Assembly (NCBI RefSeq): GCF_004339595.1
Contig: NZ_SMFU01000008.1
Location: forward strand, 372,001 to 436,000
From: Marinobacterium mangrovicola
Lineage (GTDB): Bacteria; Pseudomonadota; Gammaproteobacteria; Pseudomonadales; Balneatricaceae
Direction of reading: 5' to 3'
Length of the DNA stretch: 64,000 nt
Shown: positions 52,972 through 61,479 of the stretch, one piece after another
Layout of the letters: each line of letters starts with the position of its first letter
How positions within the stretch are numbered: position 1 is the stretch's first letter
Translations under genes and position numbers: made by a program
Notes under the pieces: model-generated
The model's database searches: none
Told to the model about the DNA's origin: nothing
Seen by the model: the letters and a program-made list of their open reading frames with translations, nothing else

Positions 52972-54591
52972 ATGGCAGTTATAATCACTCTGAACGCGGC
53001 TAGTACAGAAATCATTACCATAGGCGCCAAAGGTGAAAAAACAGCGAAAACCATCGCCGTTGCGGTGACGCCGAACCCGGAAAGTAACACTCTTTACGAA
53101 TACAACCTGCCTGACGCCAACAGTCTGCATCCGGCGGAGGAAGGCCTGAAGCTGCTTTTTCCGGGTTTGAAATTACAAGCAAAGCGGCAAGTTGAAACCC
53201 AGCATCCTGAGGAACTGGTACGTCACTGTTGTCCGCACCTAGAGCAGGACAACCAGTTGAGTATTAACAGCCCTGGCGAAGAGCAGAATATATTCAACGC
53301 GCTTGCCGAAGCCGGGCTCCTAAAATTTTTTACCCAACTTACTGTACTTGCCCACGAGAAGCCTGTTTATCAGAATGCGAAGCCTGCTCAAGAAATAGTG
53401 GATTTATTTACAAAGCATGGCTTTGAGTATGGCGGAACCAATACCAAAGATCCGGACTGGCCAACGTTGACATTCAAGCGCAACCGTCTCCAAAACACGG
53501 TAGATAAGCTGCGAGGCGAGCTTCAAAGCGCACTCGAAAAGTTCCATGCAGAGGTCGAAAAAAACAAAGCCTTAGAGAAGTACCTGGCTGAAACACAAAG
53601 CCGGTTACAGCAACTGGAAAAGGCACGAAAAAGTACTGAAGACAGGCTCAATGACACTCTACATGACGAAAGGAAAGCGGGTCAGCGTCTGAGCGCAGAG
53701 CTTGAAAGTCTCAAAGTGAAGTTGGCGGAAACCGAAGAACAGCTCGAAGAACGGTCTAATACTCAAAGTACTCTCAAGACCCTGCAGGATCGGATGGAAT
53801 ATCTGTTCGGCCAGAATACATTGCAACTTGAACAAGCTGCAAATGCGTTGGGCCAACACGTAAGCCAAACTGCAGAAATCACTTCAAGGGAACTTGAAGC
53901 CGGCATAGCCTTGCAGCGCGTGGCTCCGGGGGCCGCTGCAATCACTCACAGCGGGCTACCTAAAAGTGCCGCGTTGGAACTGGCAAGCCAGCTTAATACC
54001 AAAAACTACGACCTGATCATTGAACTGGGCAGTGGTAGTACCACTTATTTCATAGCTCAGCTCTTGAAGAACGCCGGAAAGGACCACTCCTCGACAACTG
54101 AGAATCAGAGGTCGCTGAGCCATTATGTAGAGCCCAGTGAAGACGACTTGCCAAGGCGGATCCTGAGCGTCGATCACAATCGAAATCGTCAGAAAGAACT
54201 CGGCGAAAATTTAACCAATGCGGGTCTAGCAAGCTATGTAAGCCTGCAATTCGCACCGCTGGTACCTTCGCAATACGCCGGTAAAGAGCAGCTCTTCTAT
54301 GACTGCAGTACTCGCCTGCAGCAGGTTGCTCATTTGTTGGATAGCCGCCTAGGTAGAATCCTGGTTGTGGTGAATATCGACCCAACAGAAACCGGCCCGG
54401 AACCAGGCGCGGCCTTGCCCGCAGTATTGCAATATCTTTCAGCGCATCAGCTAGATATCGTCATCCATAGTCCGTCCCAGCAGCAAATCACCGACCAATG
54501 GTTAAGCATACTGAGCCAACGAGGTCTTGACCATTCGGCACTGAAGGCCTTTGGCACGGGACAGGTTCAACACCTCACGGTGAACCCGTAA
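52972..54591 (+). CDS. Coiled-coil protein with C-terminal methyltransferase-like domain
   Basis: 539 residues, start behind GGAGGAG. Residues 1-165 are an N-terminal globular module (SLHPAEEGLKLLFPGLKL; AGLLKFFTQLTVLAHEKPVY; a DPDWPTLTFKRN ending) of unknown function. About 167-310 is a strong coiled coil. About 340-530 resembles a class I SAM methyltransferase: YDLIIELGSGSTTYFIAQLL as motif I and RRILSVDHNRNRQKELGENL as the acidic motif II region. It sits 3 bases after the tandem-repeat protein. A methyltransferase tied to a coiled coil in an ABC-exported glycan locus recalls WbdD, but the domain order is reversed and no kinase domain is seen. Confidence 0.68.
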   Translation: MAVIITLNAASTEIITIGAKGEKTAKTIAVAVTPNPESNTLYEYNLPDANSLHPAEEGLKLLFPGLKLQAKRQVETQHPEELVRHCCPHLEQDNQLSINSPGEEQNIFNALAEAGLLKFFTQLTVLAHEKPVYQNAKPAQEIVDLFTKHGFEYGGTNTKDPDWPTLTFKRNRLQNTVDKLRGELQSALEKFHAEVEKNKALEKYLAETQSRLQQLEKARKSTEDRLNDTLHDERKAGQRLSAELESLKVKLAETEEQLEERSNTQSTLKTLQDRMEYLFGQNTLQLEQAANALGQHVSQTAEITSRELEAGIALQRVAPGAAAITHSGLPKSAALELASQLNTKNYDLIIELGSGSTTYFIAQLLKNAGKDHSSTTENQRSLSHYVEPSEDDLPRRILSVDHNRNRQKELGENLTNAGLASYVSLQFAPLVPSQYAGKEQLFYDCSTRLQQVAHLLDSRLGRILVVVNIDPTETGPEPGAALPAVLQYLSAHQLDIVIHSPSQQQITDQWLSILSQRGLDHSALKAFGTGQVQHLTVNP

Positions 54592-54607
54592 CAGAGAGTA
54601 AAACAGC

Positions 54608-54922
54608 ATGAAACCGGACAACCCCCTGATTTTGAACTTCTCTCAACCCGCTCAACAGGTCTCTCAGGCGACCTTGCAAGCTGATGCTACAGACGCTGCT
54701 CGGCAACTTGAAAGGCTAAAAAGTGAACTCTACGGCAAGAATCAACTGATCGAAACCAAAAATAAAGAAATCAGTGAATTGAAAATCAGAAATCGCCAGC
54801 TGCAGGCGGAAAATCAAGAAAATCAAGAACGGCAAAAACTCATGGACGAAGAGCTGCGAAGAGCCGAAACGCAAATTGAATTAATCATGGAGCTAATGAA
54901 CGAAAACCAAGCAAAGAAATAG
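54608..54922 (+). CDS. Small coiled-coil protein
   Basis: 104 residues. After a short disordered N-terminus (LILNFSQPAQQVSQATLQ) nearly all of it, about residues 30-100, is one charged heptad coiled coil (LERLKSELYGKNQLIETKNKE to RAETQIELIMELMNEN). No homologue recognised. It is the third consecutive coiled-coil gene between rmlD and rmlA and may be a partner subunit of the two before it. Confidence 0.65.
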   Translation: MKPDNPLILNFSQPAQQVSQATLQADATDAARQLERLKSELYGKNQLIETKNKEISELKIRNRQLQAENQENQERQKLMDEELRRAETQIELIMELMNENQAKK

Positions 54923-54979
54923 TAAGTCACTTTTCTTTTCGTGTTTATTAGTGGATTAATGGAAAAAGGTATCAAAAAA

Positions 54980-55843
54980 ATGAAAGGCATAATTCTCGCC
55001 GGTGGCTCCGGCACCCGCCTACACCCCATTACTCTGGGAGTCTCCAAGCAGCTGCTGCCTATTTATGATAAACCCATGGTGTACTATCCCATCTCCGTAC
55101 TCATGTTGGCTGGTATTCGCGATATTCTCATTATTAGCACCCCGGAGGATCTATCCCAGTATGAGAAGTTACTGGGTACAGGCGAGCAGTTCGGTGTGAA
55201 CTTCAGCTACAAGGTGCAGCATAAACCCGAAGGCCTTGCTCAGGCTTTTACTATCGGCGAAGAGTTCATAGGCAAAGATAGCGTATGCCTGGTACTGGGC
55301 GACAACATCTTCCACGGCCAGCATTTCAGTGAGCAGCTAAAGGATGCTGCTCAAAAAGACAAAGGCGCAACGGTATTCGGCTACTGGGTTAAAGACCCCG
55401 AACGATTTGGTGTGGTGGAATTTGACGAAAATGGCAGAGCCATCAGCATCGAAGAAAAGCCCGAGCAACCAAAATCATCCTACGCTGTCACAGGCTTGTA
55501 TTTCTACGACAACGACGTTGTGGAAATAGCCAAAAACGTAACACCGTCCGCGCGTGGCGAACTGGAGATCACCGCCGTAAACAATGTGTACCTCGAGAGG
55601 GGCGATCTGCACGTTCAGAAACTCGGTCGCGGCTTTGCGTGGCTGGACACTGGTACCCACGACAGCCTGTTAGAAGCCAGCAGCTACGTGCAGACTATTG
55701 AGCACCGTCAGGGATTGAAAGTGGCTTGCCTGGAAGAAATCGCTTGGCGCAACAAGTGGATAACTGACGAAGAACTCCGGGCGCGGGGAAAGACCCTCAA
55801 AAAGACGGGTTACGGTAGCTACCTCTGTGAACTCGTAAAGTGA
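54980..55843 (+). CDS. rmlA: Glucose-1-phosphate thymidylyltransferase
   Basis: 287 residues from ATG 54980 ([18 protein letters not shown]). Motifs GGSGTRLHP (nucleotide loop), [45 protein letters not shown] and [19 protein letters not shown] are all present. First committed step to dTDP-rhamnose. Separated from rmlBD by the three coiled-coil genes, and rmlC is not found in the window. Confidence 0.96.
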   Translation: MKGIILAGGSGTRLHPITLGVSKQLLPIYDKPMVYYPISVLMLAGIRDILIISTPEDLSQYEKLLGTGEQFGVNFSYKVQHKPEGLAQAFTIGEEFIGKDSVCLVLGDNIFHGQHFSEQLKDAAQKDKGATVFGYWVKDPERFGVVEFDENGRAISIEEKPEQPKSSYAVTGLYFYDNDVVEIAKNVTPSARGELEITAVNNVYLERGDLHVQKLGRGFAWLDTGTHDSLLEASSYVQTIEHRQGLKVACLEEIAWRNKWITDEELRARGKTLKKTGYGSYLCELVK

Positions 55844-55902
55844 AACCCCCATTATTAATTATCTCATCGTCGCTATTACATGGAATTGTTAGCTGGTAAC
55901 CC

Positions 55903-58900
55903 ATGATGAATGTTCAGGTAAAACCTGCAACGCTGCTAAGCGCTGCGAACAGTAAATTCAGAAATGCGCAATATCGGGAGGCGATCGATGCATATCGTCA
56001 ATTACTCCGGGACAACCCGGAATTAGGAAGGTCAATCCACTTTAATCTGGAACTTGCGCAGAGACGGCTGAACGGTGATTCGCACGCTCAAAAAGAGGTG
56101 AAGACCACTCCTGCGGCGGCTCCAGAGAAATCAGCAGTGGAGATGAGTAAAGCAGCTCACCACTTTGACCCCGAATACTACTTGCAAGAAAATGACGATG
56201 TGCGCGAAGCAGGCGTTAATCCTGAAGAGCACTACTGGTCAAACGGCGAACGAGAGGGCCGAAAGCCCAATCCGTGGTTTGATCCTTCGTTCTACTACCG
56301 GCTGAACGCTGATGTCCGCCAAGCCGGGATTTCCGCTTTCCGGCATTACATCGATTCAGGCCGTCAGGAAGGTCGTGGAAGTCATTCTCCCATTCAGGAT
56401 GACAAGCGAGTAACTACCTCTGCCCATAAACCGTTATTGTTCGTGGGGCATGATGGTGTGCTCGCGGGCTCTGAAATTGTGCTGCTTGAAGTGGTGAGGT
56501 GGTTCTATAACCACACCACTCGTAAAATCAAACTTTTGCTTCTAGCTCCTGGCCCGGTAGCTGACCAGTACGCTGAATTTGCTGATGTCTATGTGTTGCC
56601 CGGTGACGGTGTCGACCAGCCCGACGACCTGAAAGCATTCCTTAACGAGAACTTCGAGTTCGCATATCTCAACACCGTTGTCTCGGGTAGACTGTTCAAC
56701 TATCTAGAACAAGCAGGTGCGCGACTGGATTGCGATATCGTTACCCATATTCATGAAATGGAAAAGGTGTTGGCGACCTTTCCGGTGGAGATGGAAGCAT
56801 TGCTTGGCCGAACCAAACATTGGATATCTGCCTCCCCGGCTTCCTCTGCAACACTGGAAACCAAGTACCAAATAGCCATTGGCGCACTGACAACCGTACC
56901 CGCGTTTATTAACCCGGTTGCAAGAAAGGAAGCCCTCACCAACGAACTTCAGGCCGAGGCAAGAGAAGAACTGGGGCTGAGCACGAGTGCCTTCGTGGTC
57001 ATGGGTTGTGGGACGGTCTACGAGCGTAAAGGCCCTGACCTGTTCCTGGAAGCCGCCCGCTTGCTGAAAAAGCAAACCAACCAGCAGATTGAGTTTGTGT
57101 GGCTGGGCCAAGGGCCTGACAAGGAAATATTGGAAGCATCACTCACTGAAGAGGAAAAAGGCTGGATAATATTTGCGGGTAACAGAAATAACGCGAACAA
57201 ACTACTAGCTGGGGCTGACGTATTCTTTATGTCATCCAGAGAAGATCCGTTCCCTCTCGTGGTTCTGGAATCTGCCCAGCATGGTGTCCCAACCGTCTGC
57301 TTTGAGCCTGCAACCGGCATCACAGCGTTTATTGAGGAGAATGCCGGTATCGCAGTACCGGAAATCAGCTCTCAATTGGCAGCGAAGGCTCTTCAGAAAC
57401 TGATGGAGCACCCCAGCTATCGGCAGGAGCTTGGTAACAATGCGCGGGCAAAACTGTTCGCTAACTACACCACAGACCAGCAAAACCTCAAGATTTACAC
57501 TACCATTCAGCAAGTTACCGATTACAAGCCGTCTGTTTCAGTCATCGTGCCGTTCTACAACCACGAAAAATTCATCGAAGAGCGGCTGGACAGCATTCTG
57601 GCGCAGCCCATAAAAGACATTGAAATCATCGCGCTGGATGACTGCTCCACTGATAACACCGTGGCTAAAGTGCACCCGTACGAGCTAGACGGCCGGGTAA
57701 CCCTCATCGAGAACGAAGCCAACTCTGGCTCCCCCTTTAAGCAGTGGGAGAAAGGCATTCGCCTGGCTCAAGGGGATGTGATCTGGATTGCAGAAGGTGA
57801 CGACACCTGTGATCCAAACTTCATACAAACCCTGCTGCCTTATTTCGACGACCTGATGGTTAACATTGCCGGGGCGAAAACAGAAATAATTGACGAGCAC
57901 GGTACCCTGAAGGAAAACGCGCTGTCGCCATACCTGAACATGGCGTTCCCCGGCAAGTTTGACAAGAGCTATATCAAGGATGGCTTCGAGGAAGTCAACG
58001 AGCAACTTGGAGCCATGTGCACCCTCGTGAATGCAAGCGGATTGCTGATCAGAAAGCGATCCTTCGGCGCCAGTCTGAGCACTGCCCAGAACTTCAAAAT
58101 GTGTGGCGACTGGCTGATTTATCTTGAATGTCTAACAGGCGGAAAAATAGCCTATGATATCAACACTCGAAACTACTTCCGGCGCCACTCTGCATCCCAG
58201 GTTCACAAGGTAGAGGGTACCGAGGTTTACTTTAACGAGCGCTACGCCATCACAGATTTTGTGGTAGAGAATTTTGCAGTATCCCGACGGATGCTGAAAA
58301 AAGCGTTCGCAGCAATCGACCATGAATGGGAGCGCTTTGCGCACAAAAATCCAGGCAAGAGCCTCTCGGACTTGTACAACCTGGACACCATCAGAAAGAA
58401 ATCCTCTTTCCTTGAAAGGCAACCCCACGTTGCTTTTTACGTGCACGGCATGATGTTCTCCAAAGGCGGAATCGAGCGCCTGGCAGGTCAGCTCGCGAAT
58501 CATCTGGTGGAGAACGGCTGGCAGGTAACCATATTCTGCAAGGCCCACCCAAGTAGAAAGCCGATCTACCCACTCTATGAAAGCGTTAGAGTGGTGCCGC
58601 TGTTCGATGAACATAAACTGGAAAAATCGGTAAAAGCTCTCAATACAGCGCTTTGTTATTCAGACATTGATGTATTCGTTCCGATGCTCTCTGAGTGGCT
58701 GTTTGAGCCTGTAATAGAAGCAGCACAGAATACAGGCGTTGCCATAATTGCGTCCGAGCACAATGATCCTTGGAAAATCGAAGAATTGTGGTGGGGTAAA
58801 AAGGAGCGAGCTGAGTGGTTTGGGAAGGTCGATGCCATCCATCTTTTACTGAATAAATTCACAGAAAGTTTGCCTGGGAATTTGCACCAAAATGTATTTA

Positions 58901-59487
58901 CCATACCAAATGGCGTCGATATCCCCAAAGAAATATCAATAGATAAGAGAGAGAAAATTATTCTTGCTGTTGGTCGTTTGGAGAAACAAAAGCGATTTGA
59001 CCGACTTCTAGAGGCAATTGGTAAAACTCAAACTTCTCTAAGGGATAAGGGGTATCGCGTACATATTTTGGGTGAAGGTAGTTTAAAAGCCGAGTTGAAG
59101 AGCCAAGCGGAATCTCTAGGAATTCAGGACTTGGTTGTGCTATTGGGGTCATCCCCAAACATTGAAATTTCCTATAAAAGCGCAGATTTTTTTGTGATGT
59201 CATCTGAGTTCGAAGGGTTTGGGATAGCTTTGGTCGAAGCAATGGCTCATGGATTGCCTGCTATTGGGTTTCGTGAGTGCAATGGACCGAACGAAATAAT
59301 CATAGAGGGCGAGACTGGAGCATTAGTTGATAGTAGTGATGAGCTCGCTAAGATGATTGATGAATGGCTATCGGCAGACCTAACTGAAGCTCGATTATCT
59401 GCTGCCAAGCACGCGAAAAACTTTAGTTTGGATAAATTCTATGATGAGTGGAAAGATCTACTCAGCTTTGTAAGGAGTGCGACGTGA
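55903..59487 (+). CDS. Triple-domain glycosyltransferase (GT4-GT2-GT4) with NPDV-type repeats
   Basis: 1194 residues. A short TPR-like helix pair (about 5-55) precedes two FDPEYYLQENDDVR ... EGRKPNP-type repeats (about 86-163). Next is a GT4 domain (about 173-540; LFVGHDGVLAGSE, MGCGTVYERKGPDLFLEAA, SSREDPFPLVVLES). A GT2 domain follows (about 543-800; VSVIVPFYNHEKFIEERLDS, AEGDDTCDP). A second GT4 ends it (about 842-1190; FYVHGMMFSKGGIERLA, VGRLEKQKRFDRLLEA, MSSEFEGFGIALVEAMAHG). Three transfer activities in one chain suggest it assembles a repeat unit. GC drops within the last GT4 domain, near 58.9 kb. Confidence 0.9.
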   Translation: MMNVQVKPATLLSAANSKFRNAQYREAIDAYRQLLRDNPELGRSIHFNLELAQRRLNGDSHAQKEVKTTPAAAPEKSAVEMSKAAHHFDPEYYLQENDDVREAGVNPEEHYWSNGEREGRKPNPWFDPSFYYRLNADVRQAGISAFRHYIDSGRQEGRGSHSPIQDDKRVTTSAHKPLLFVGHDGVLAGSEIVLLEVVRWFYNHTTRKIKLLLLAPGPVADQYAEFADVYVLPGDGVDQPDDLKAFLNENFEFAYLNTVVSGRLFNYLEQAGARLDCDIVTHIHEMEKVLATFPVEMEALLGRTKHWISASPASSATLETKYQIAIGALTTVPAFINPVARKEALTNELQAEAREELGLSTSAFVVMGCGTVYERKGPDLFLEAARLLKKQTNQQIEFVWLGQGPDKEILEASLTEEEKGWIIFAGNRNNANKLLAGADVFFMSSREDPFPLVVLESAQHGVPTVCFEPATGITAFIEENAGIAVPEISSQLAAKALQKLMEHPSYRQELGNNARAKLFANYTTDQQNLKIYTTIQQVTDYKPSVSVIVPFYNHEKFIEERLDSILAQPIKDIEIIALDDCSTDNTVAKVHPYELDGRVTLIENEANSGSPFKQWEKGIRLAQGDVIWIAEGDDTCDPNFIQTLLPYFDDLMVNIAGAKTEIIDEHGTLKENALSPYLNMAFPGKFDKSYIKDGFEEVNEQLGAMCTLVNASGLLIRKRSFGASLSTAQNFKMCGDWLIYLECLTGGKIAYDINTRNYFRRHSASQVHKVEGTEVYFNERYAITDFVVENFAVSRRMLKKAFAAIDHEWERFAHKNPGKSLSDLYNLDTIRKKSSFLERQPHVAFYVHGMMFSKGGIERLAGQLANHLVENGWQVTIFCKAHPSRKPIYPLYESVRVVPLFDEHKLEKSVKALNTALCYSDIDVFVPMLSEWLFEPVIEAAQNTGVAIIASEHNDPWKIEELWWGKKERAEWFGKVDAIHLLLNKFTESLPGNLHQNVFTIPNGVDIPKEISIDKREKIILAVGRLEKQKRFDRLLEAIGKTQTSLRDKGYRVHILGEGSLKAELKSQAESLGIQDLVVLLGSSPNIEISYKSADFFVMSSEFEGFGIALVEAMAHGLPAIGFRECNGPNEIIIEGETGALVDSSDELAKMIDEWLSADLTEARLSAAKHAKNFSLDKFYDEWKDLLSFVRSAT

Positions 59488-60215
59488 AAAGATTGGTTAT
59501 TCTATCAACCCAAAGAAGTGGCTCGACGATGGTATGTGATGATATTGCAGGGGCTGGTGCTCTGGGTAGACCATCTGAATACTTCATTAAGGTGATTGAT
59601 TCCAGCGAGAAGGTCGATTCACAAGAATTGAAACGCTTAATTCGAGAGGTAGACGAAAGAGGTCAGACAGAAAACGACATAACAGCTGTAAAAATTATGT
59701 CTAATCAAATAAGACCTATTGGAAAAGCTTTGAAGAAATCAGGTATATTGAATATTGATGATGCAGATGAGTGTTTTTATGAATACTTTAAAGGCTCGGT
59801 TTTTGTGAGAGTTAGAAGAGCTGATAAGGTCGCTCAAGCCGTTTCTCGGGTAATGGCACAGCAAACCGATGTCTATCATTCGGCTGATGAAACAAATGGA
59901 CTTGAGGGTATGTTAGGTAAAGTTTCTAAGTCCCGCGACAATACCAAGTTGCATTATGATGAGGTTGCTATTAGGAATTCTTTAAAATCTATAGGGAGGG
60001 AAGAGGCGTTTTTAGATCAATTTGTCTCGAAGTTTTCCTTGAATGTTGTAAATATTCGGTATGAGGATGTGGTAAAAGATAGATCGTATGTGAGCAAAAT
60101 AGGTGAACTGTTTGGTTTGGAATCTGTCAGCCTAAATGATCGCCGTTTAAGAAAGATATCCGGTAGTGAAGCTGCAGAATGGATTGAGAAATTCAAAATG
60201 GTAGCTGATAGCTGA
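59484..60215 (+). CDS. Stf0-type sulfotransferase
   Basis: 243 residues. The start is GTG 59484, overlapping the previous stop (GTGA) with AAGGAG at 59472-59477. It has the PAPS-binding STQRSGSTMVCDDIAGAG, the GRPSEYF stretch and VRRADKVAQAVSRVMAQQTDVYHS, all characteristic of Stf0 (mycobacterial trehalose 2-sulfotransferase). In this operon it most likely sulfates the polysaccharide or its glycolipid. AT-rich compared with upstream genes. It ends inside a heptanucleotide repeat. Confidence 0.85.
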   Translation: MKRLVILSTQRSGSTMVCDDIAGAGALGRPSEYFIKVIDSSEKVDSQELKRLIREVDERGQTENDITAVKIMSNQIRPIGKALKKSGILNIDDADECFYEYFKGSVFVRVRRADKVAQAVSRVMAQQTDVYHSADETNGLEGMLGKVSKSRDNTKLHYDEVAIRNSLKSIGREEAFLDQFVSKFSLNVVNIRYEDVVKDRSYVSKIGELFGLESVSLNDRRLRKISGSEAAEWIEKFKMVADS

Positions 60216-60236
60216 TAGCTGATAGCTGATAGCTGA
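60202..60236 (+). repeat. Five copies of TAGCTGA across the sulfotransferase stop codon
   Basis: Perfect 7-base tandem repeat; the stop codon at 60213-60215 lies in the second copy. Because every frame through the repeat meets TAG or TGA, copy-number changes cannot extend the protein. Confidence 0.95.
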
Positions 60237-60575
60237 GATTTAATGATAATTGAACGCTTGTAGTATGAGGTTATGAAAAATAAGCCGGTGCTATAAGCTT
60301 ACAGGCAGTGTCTTTAGAACAGTGAATAATATAATCAGTTGATCTGTTGGTTAATAGCCTGCCTTTTTAACAGGTAATATCGTAAATCATTTCCTGTTTT
60401 AAATTAAATCTTAGTTTGTGCTCATGCCTTAAATTTCTTTATTGTTCATCGTGGAATGAAAAATAACTAACCAGGATTTTCTATAAAGTCTGTAGTTTGG
60501 GCCGCTCGAAAGCATTTAAAAAGCCCCCTAAATTCCACTTGGAATCTCGCTGCCATAGGTTGAAAAGAATATCTT
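60237..60575. other. AT-rich intergenic region without a gene
   Basis: 339 bases, low GC, no open frame of interest, no clear terminator and no ops-like element. It separates the sulfotransferase from the split acetyltransferase and looks like a recombination junction or the remnant of a lost gene. Confidence 0.6.
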
Positions 60576-61479
60576 ATGCATTTTACTGTTTATGGGAACT
60601 GTCAATCTAAAGCTTTGGCAGAAAGCCTTTTATGTTTTGATGATTTTTGTAAACTATATAGTCATTTAAAACTTAAAGCGGTCCAAAATATAGGCGCTGA
60701 TGAACTAGAATCAGTATTTGATGTTTTTCGTAAATGTGATCTTTTTATTGAGCAGGTGATAAGTGATAATTATAAGACGCCCGATCTTGCGTCCAAAAAA
60801 CTGGCTCTATTTAAGAAGTCGTCTGCTCAGACTCTAAAGTTTCCCTCAATTTATTTTGGCGGAACTTTTCCAAGTTTTTTTTTCGGTACCGTTGAAGTCT
60901 GTATTGGGATTTAATCATTGTTACTTAATAATTAAGTGCTTTATTCTTGGCGTACCCAAAAAACATTTAACATGTCTTTTGAAGTCAAAAGATATGTTTA
61001 TGTATGAAGAGTCTGTTGAACTTTTTGAGAATTGTCTTTTAGGACTTAAGGTTAGGGAAAAAACAAACGAAGTGGATTTAAAAGTTTCAGATATTATCTT
61101 GGCTAATTTTAAAGATAATGTCCTTTTTGATACGATGAACCATCCTAGAGGCCTTGTTTTTAAAGAACTTAGTAATAAAATTATCGGCATCCTAGGGGGC
61201 AATAGAGACTGCTATAATTTTGATGATTTTAAGATTTTTCTTGGTAGTGTTAGTATTCCTCCTTATTATAGTACCAAGTTCAATCTGGGTTTGAACTATG
61301 AATTAGAAGACTTTTCAACCGTTGATGGTGAATTAATTTCGATAGATGAGGTTGTGGATAGGTTTTATTACGATTATATGAATTCATCTTTATCGCTTGA
61401 AACACTCTTGGAAAAAAATAAGAGTAAGAACGTTATAATTCTTGATCGCGTAGTTAACAGGTGTTTCTTTGATGGTTAA
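60576..61479 (+). pseudogene. wcbI: WcbI-like polysaccharide acetyltransferase, split by a frameshift in a T9 tract
   Basis: Two overlapping frames together make one protein of about 300 residues. The first (60576-60914) begins MHFTVYGNCQSKALAESLL with the WcbI hallmark GNCQ and reaches FPSIYFGGTFPSF. The second continues from about 60880 to 61479 in the next frame with LKVSDIILANFKDNVLFDTMNHPRG, also a WcbI-family region. The switch coincides with nine T's at 60875-60883; eight would restore one reading frame. WcbI is a capsule acetyltransferase-like protein in Burkholderia pseudomallei. It is either off by phase variation, decayed, or a sequencing error. Confidence 0.78.
60875..60883 (+). 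repeat. T9 homopolymer at the wcbI frameshift
   Basis: Nine T's between CCAAG and CGG inside the WcbI-like gene; loss of one T joins the two frames. Confidence 0.95.
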
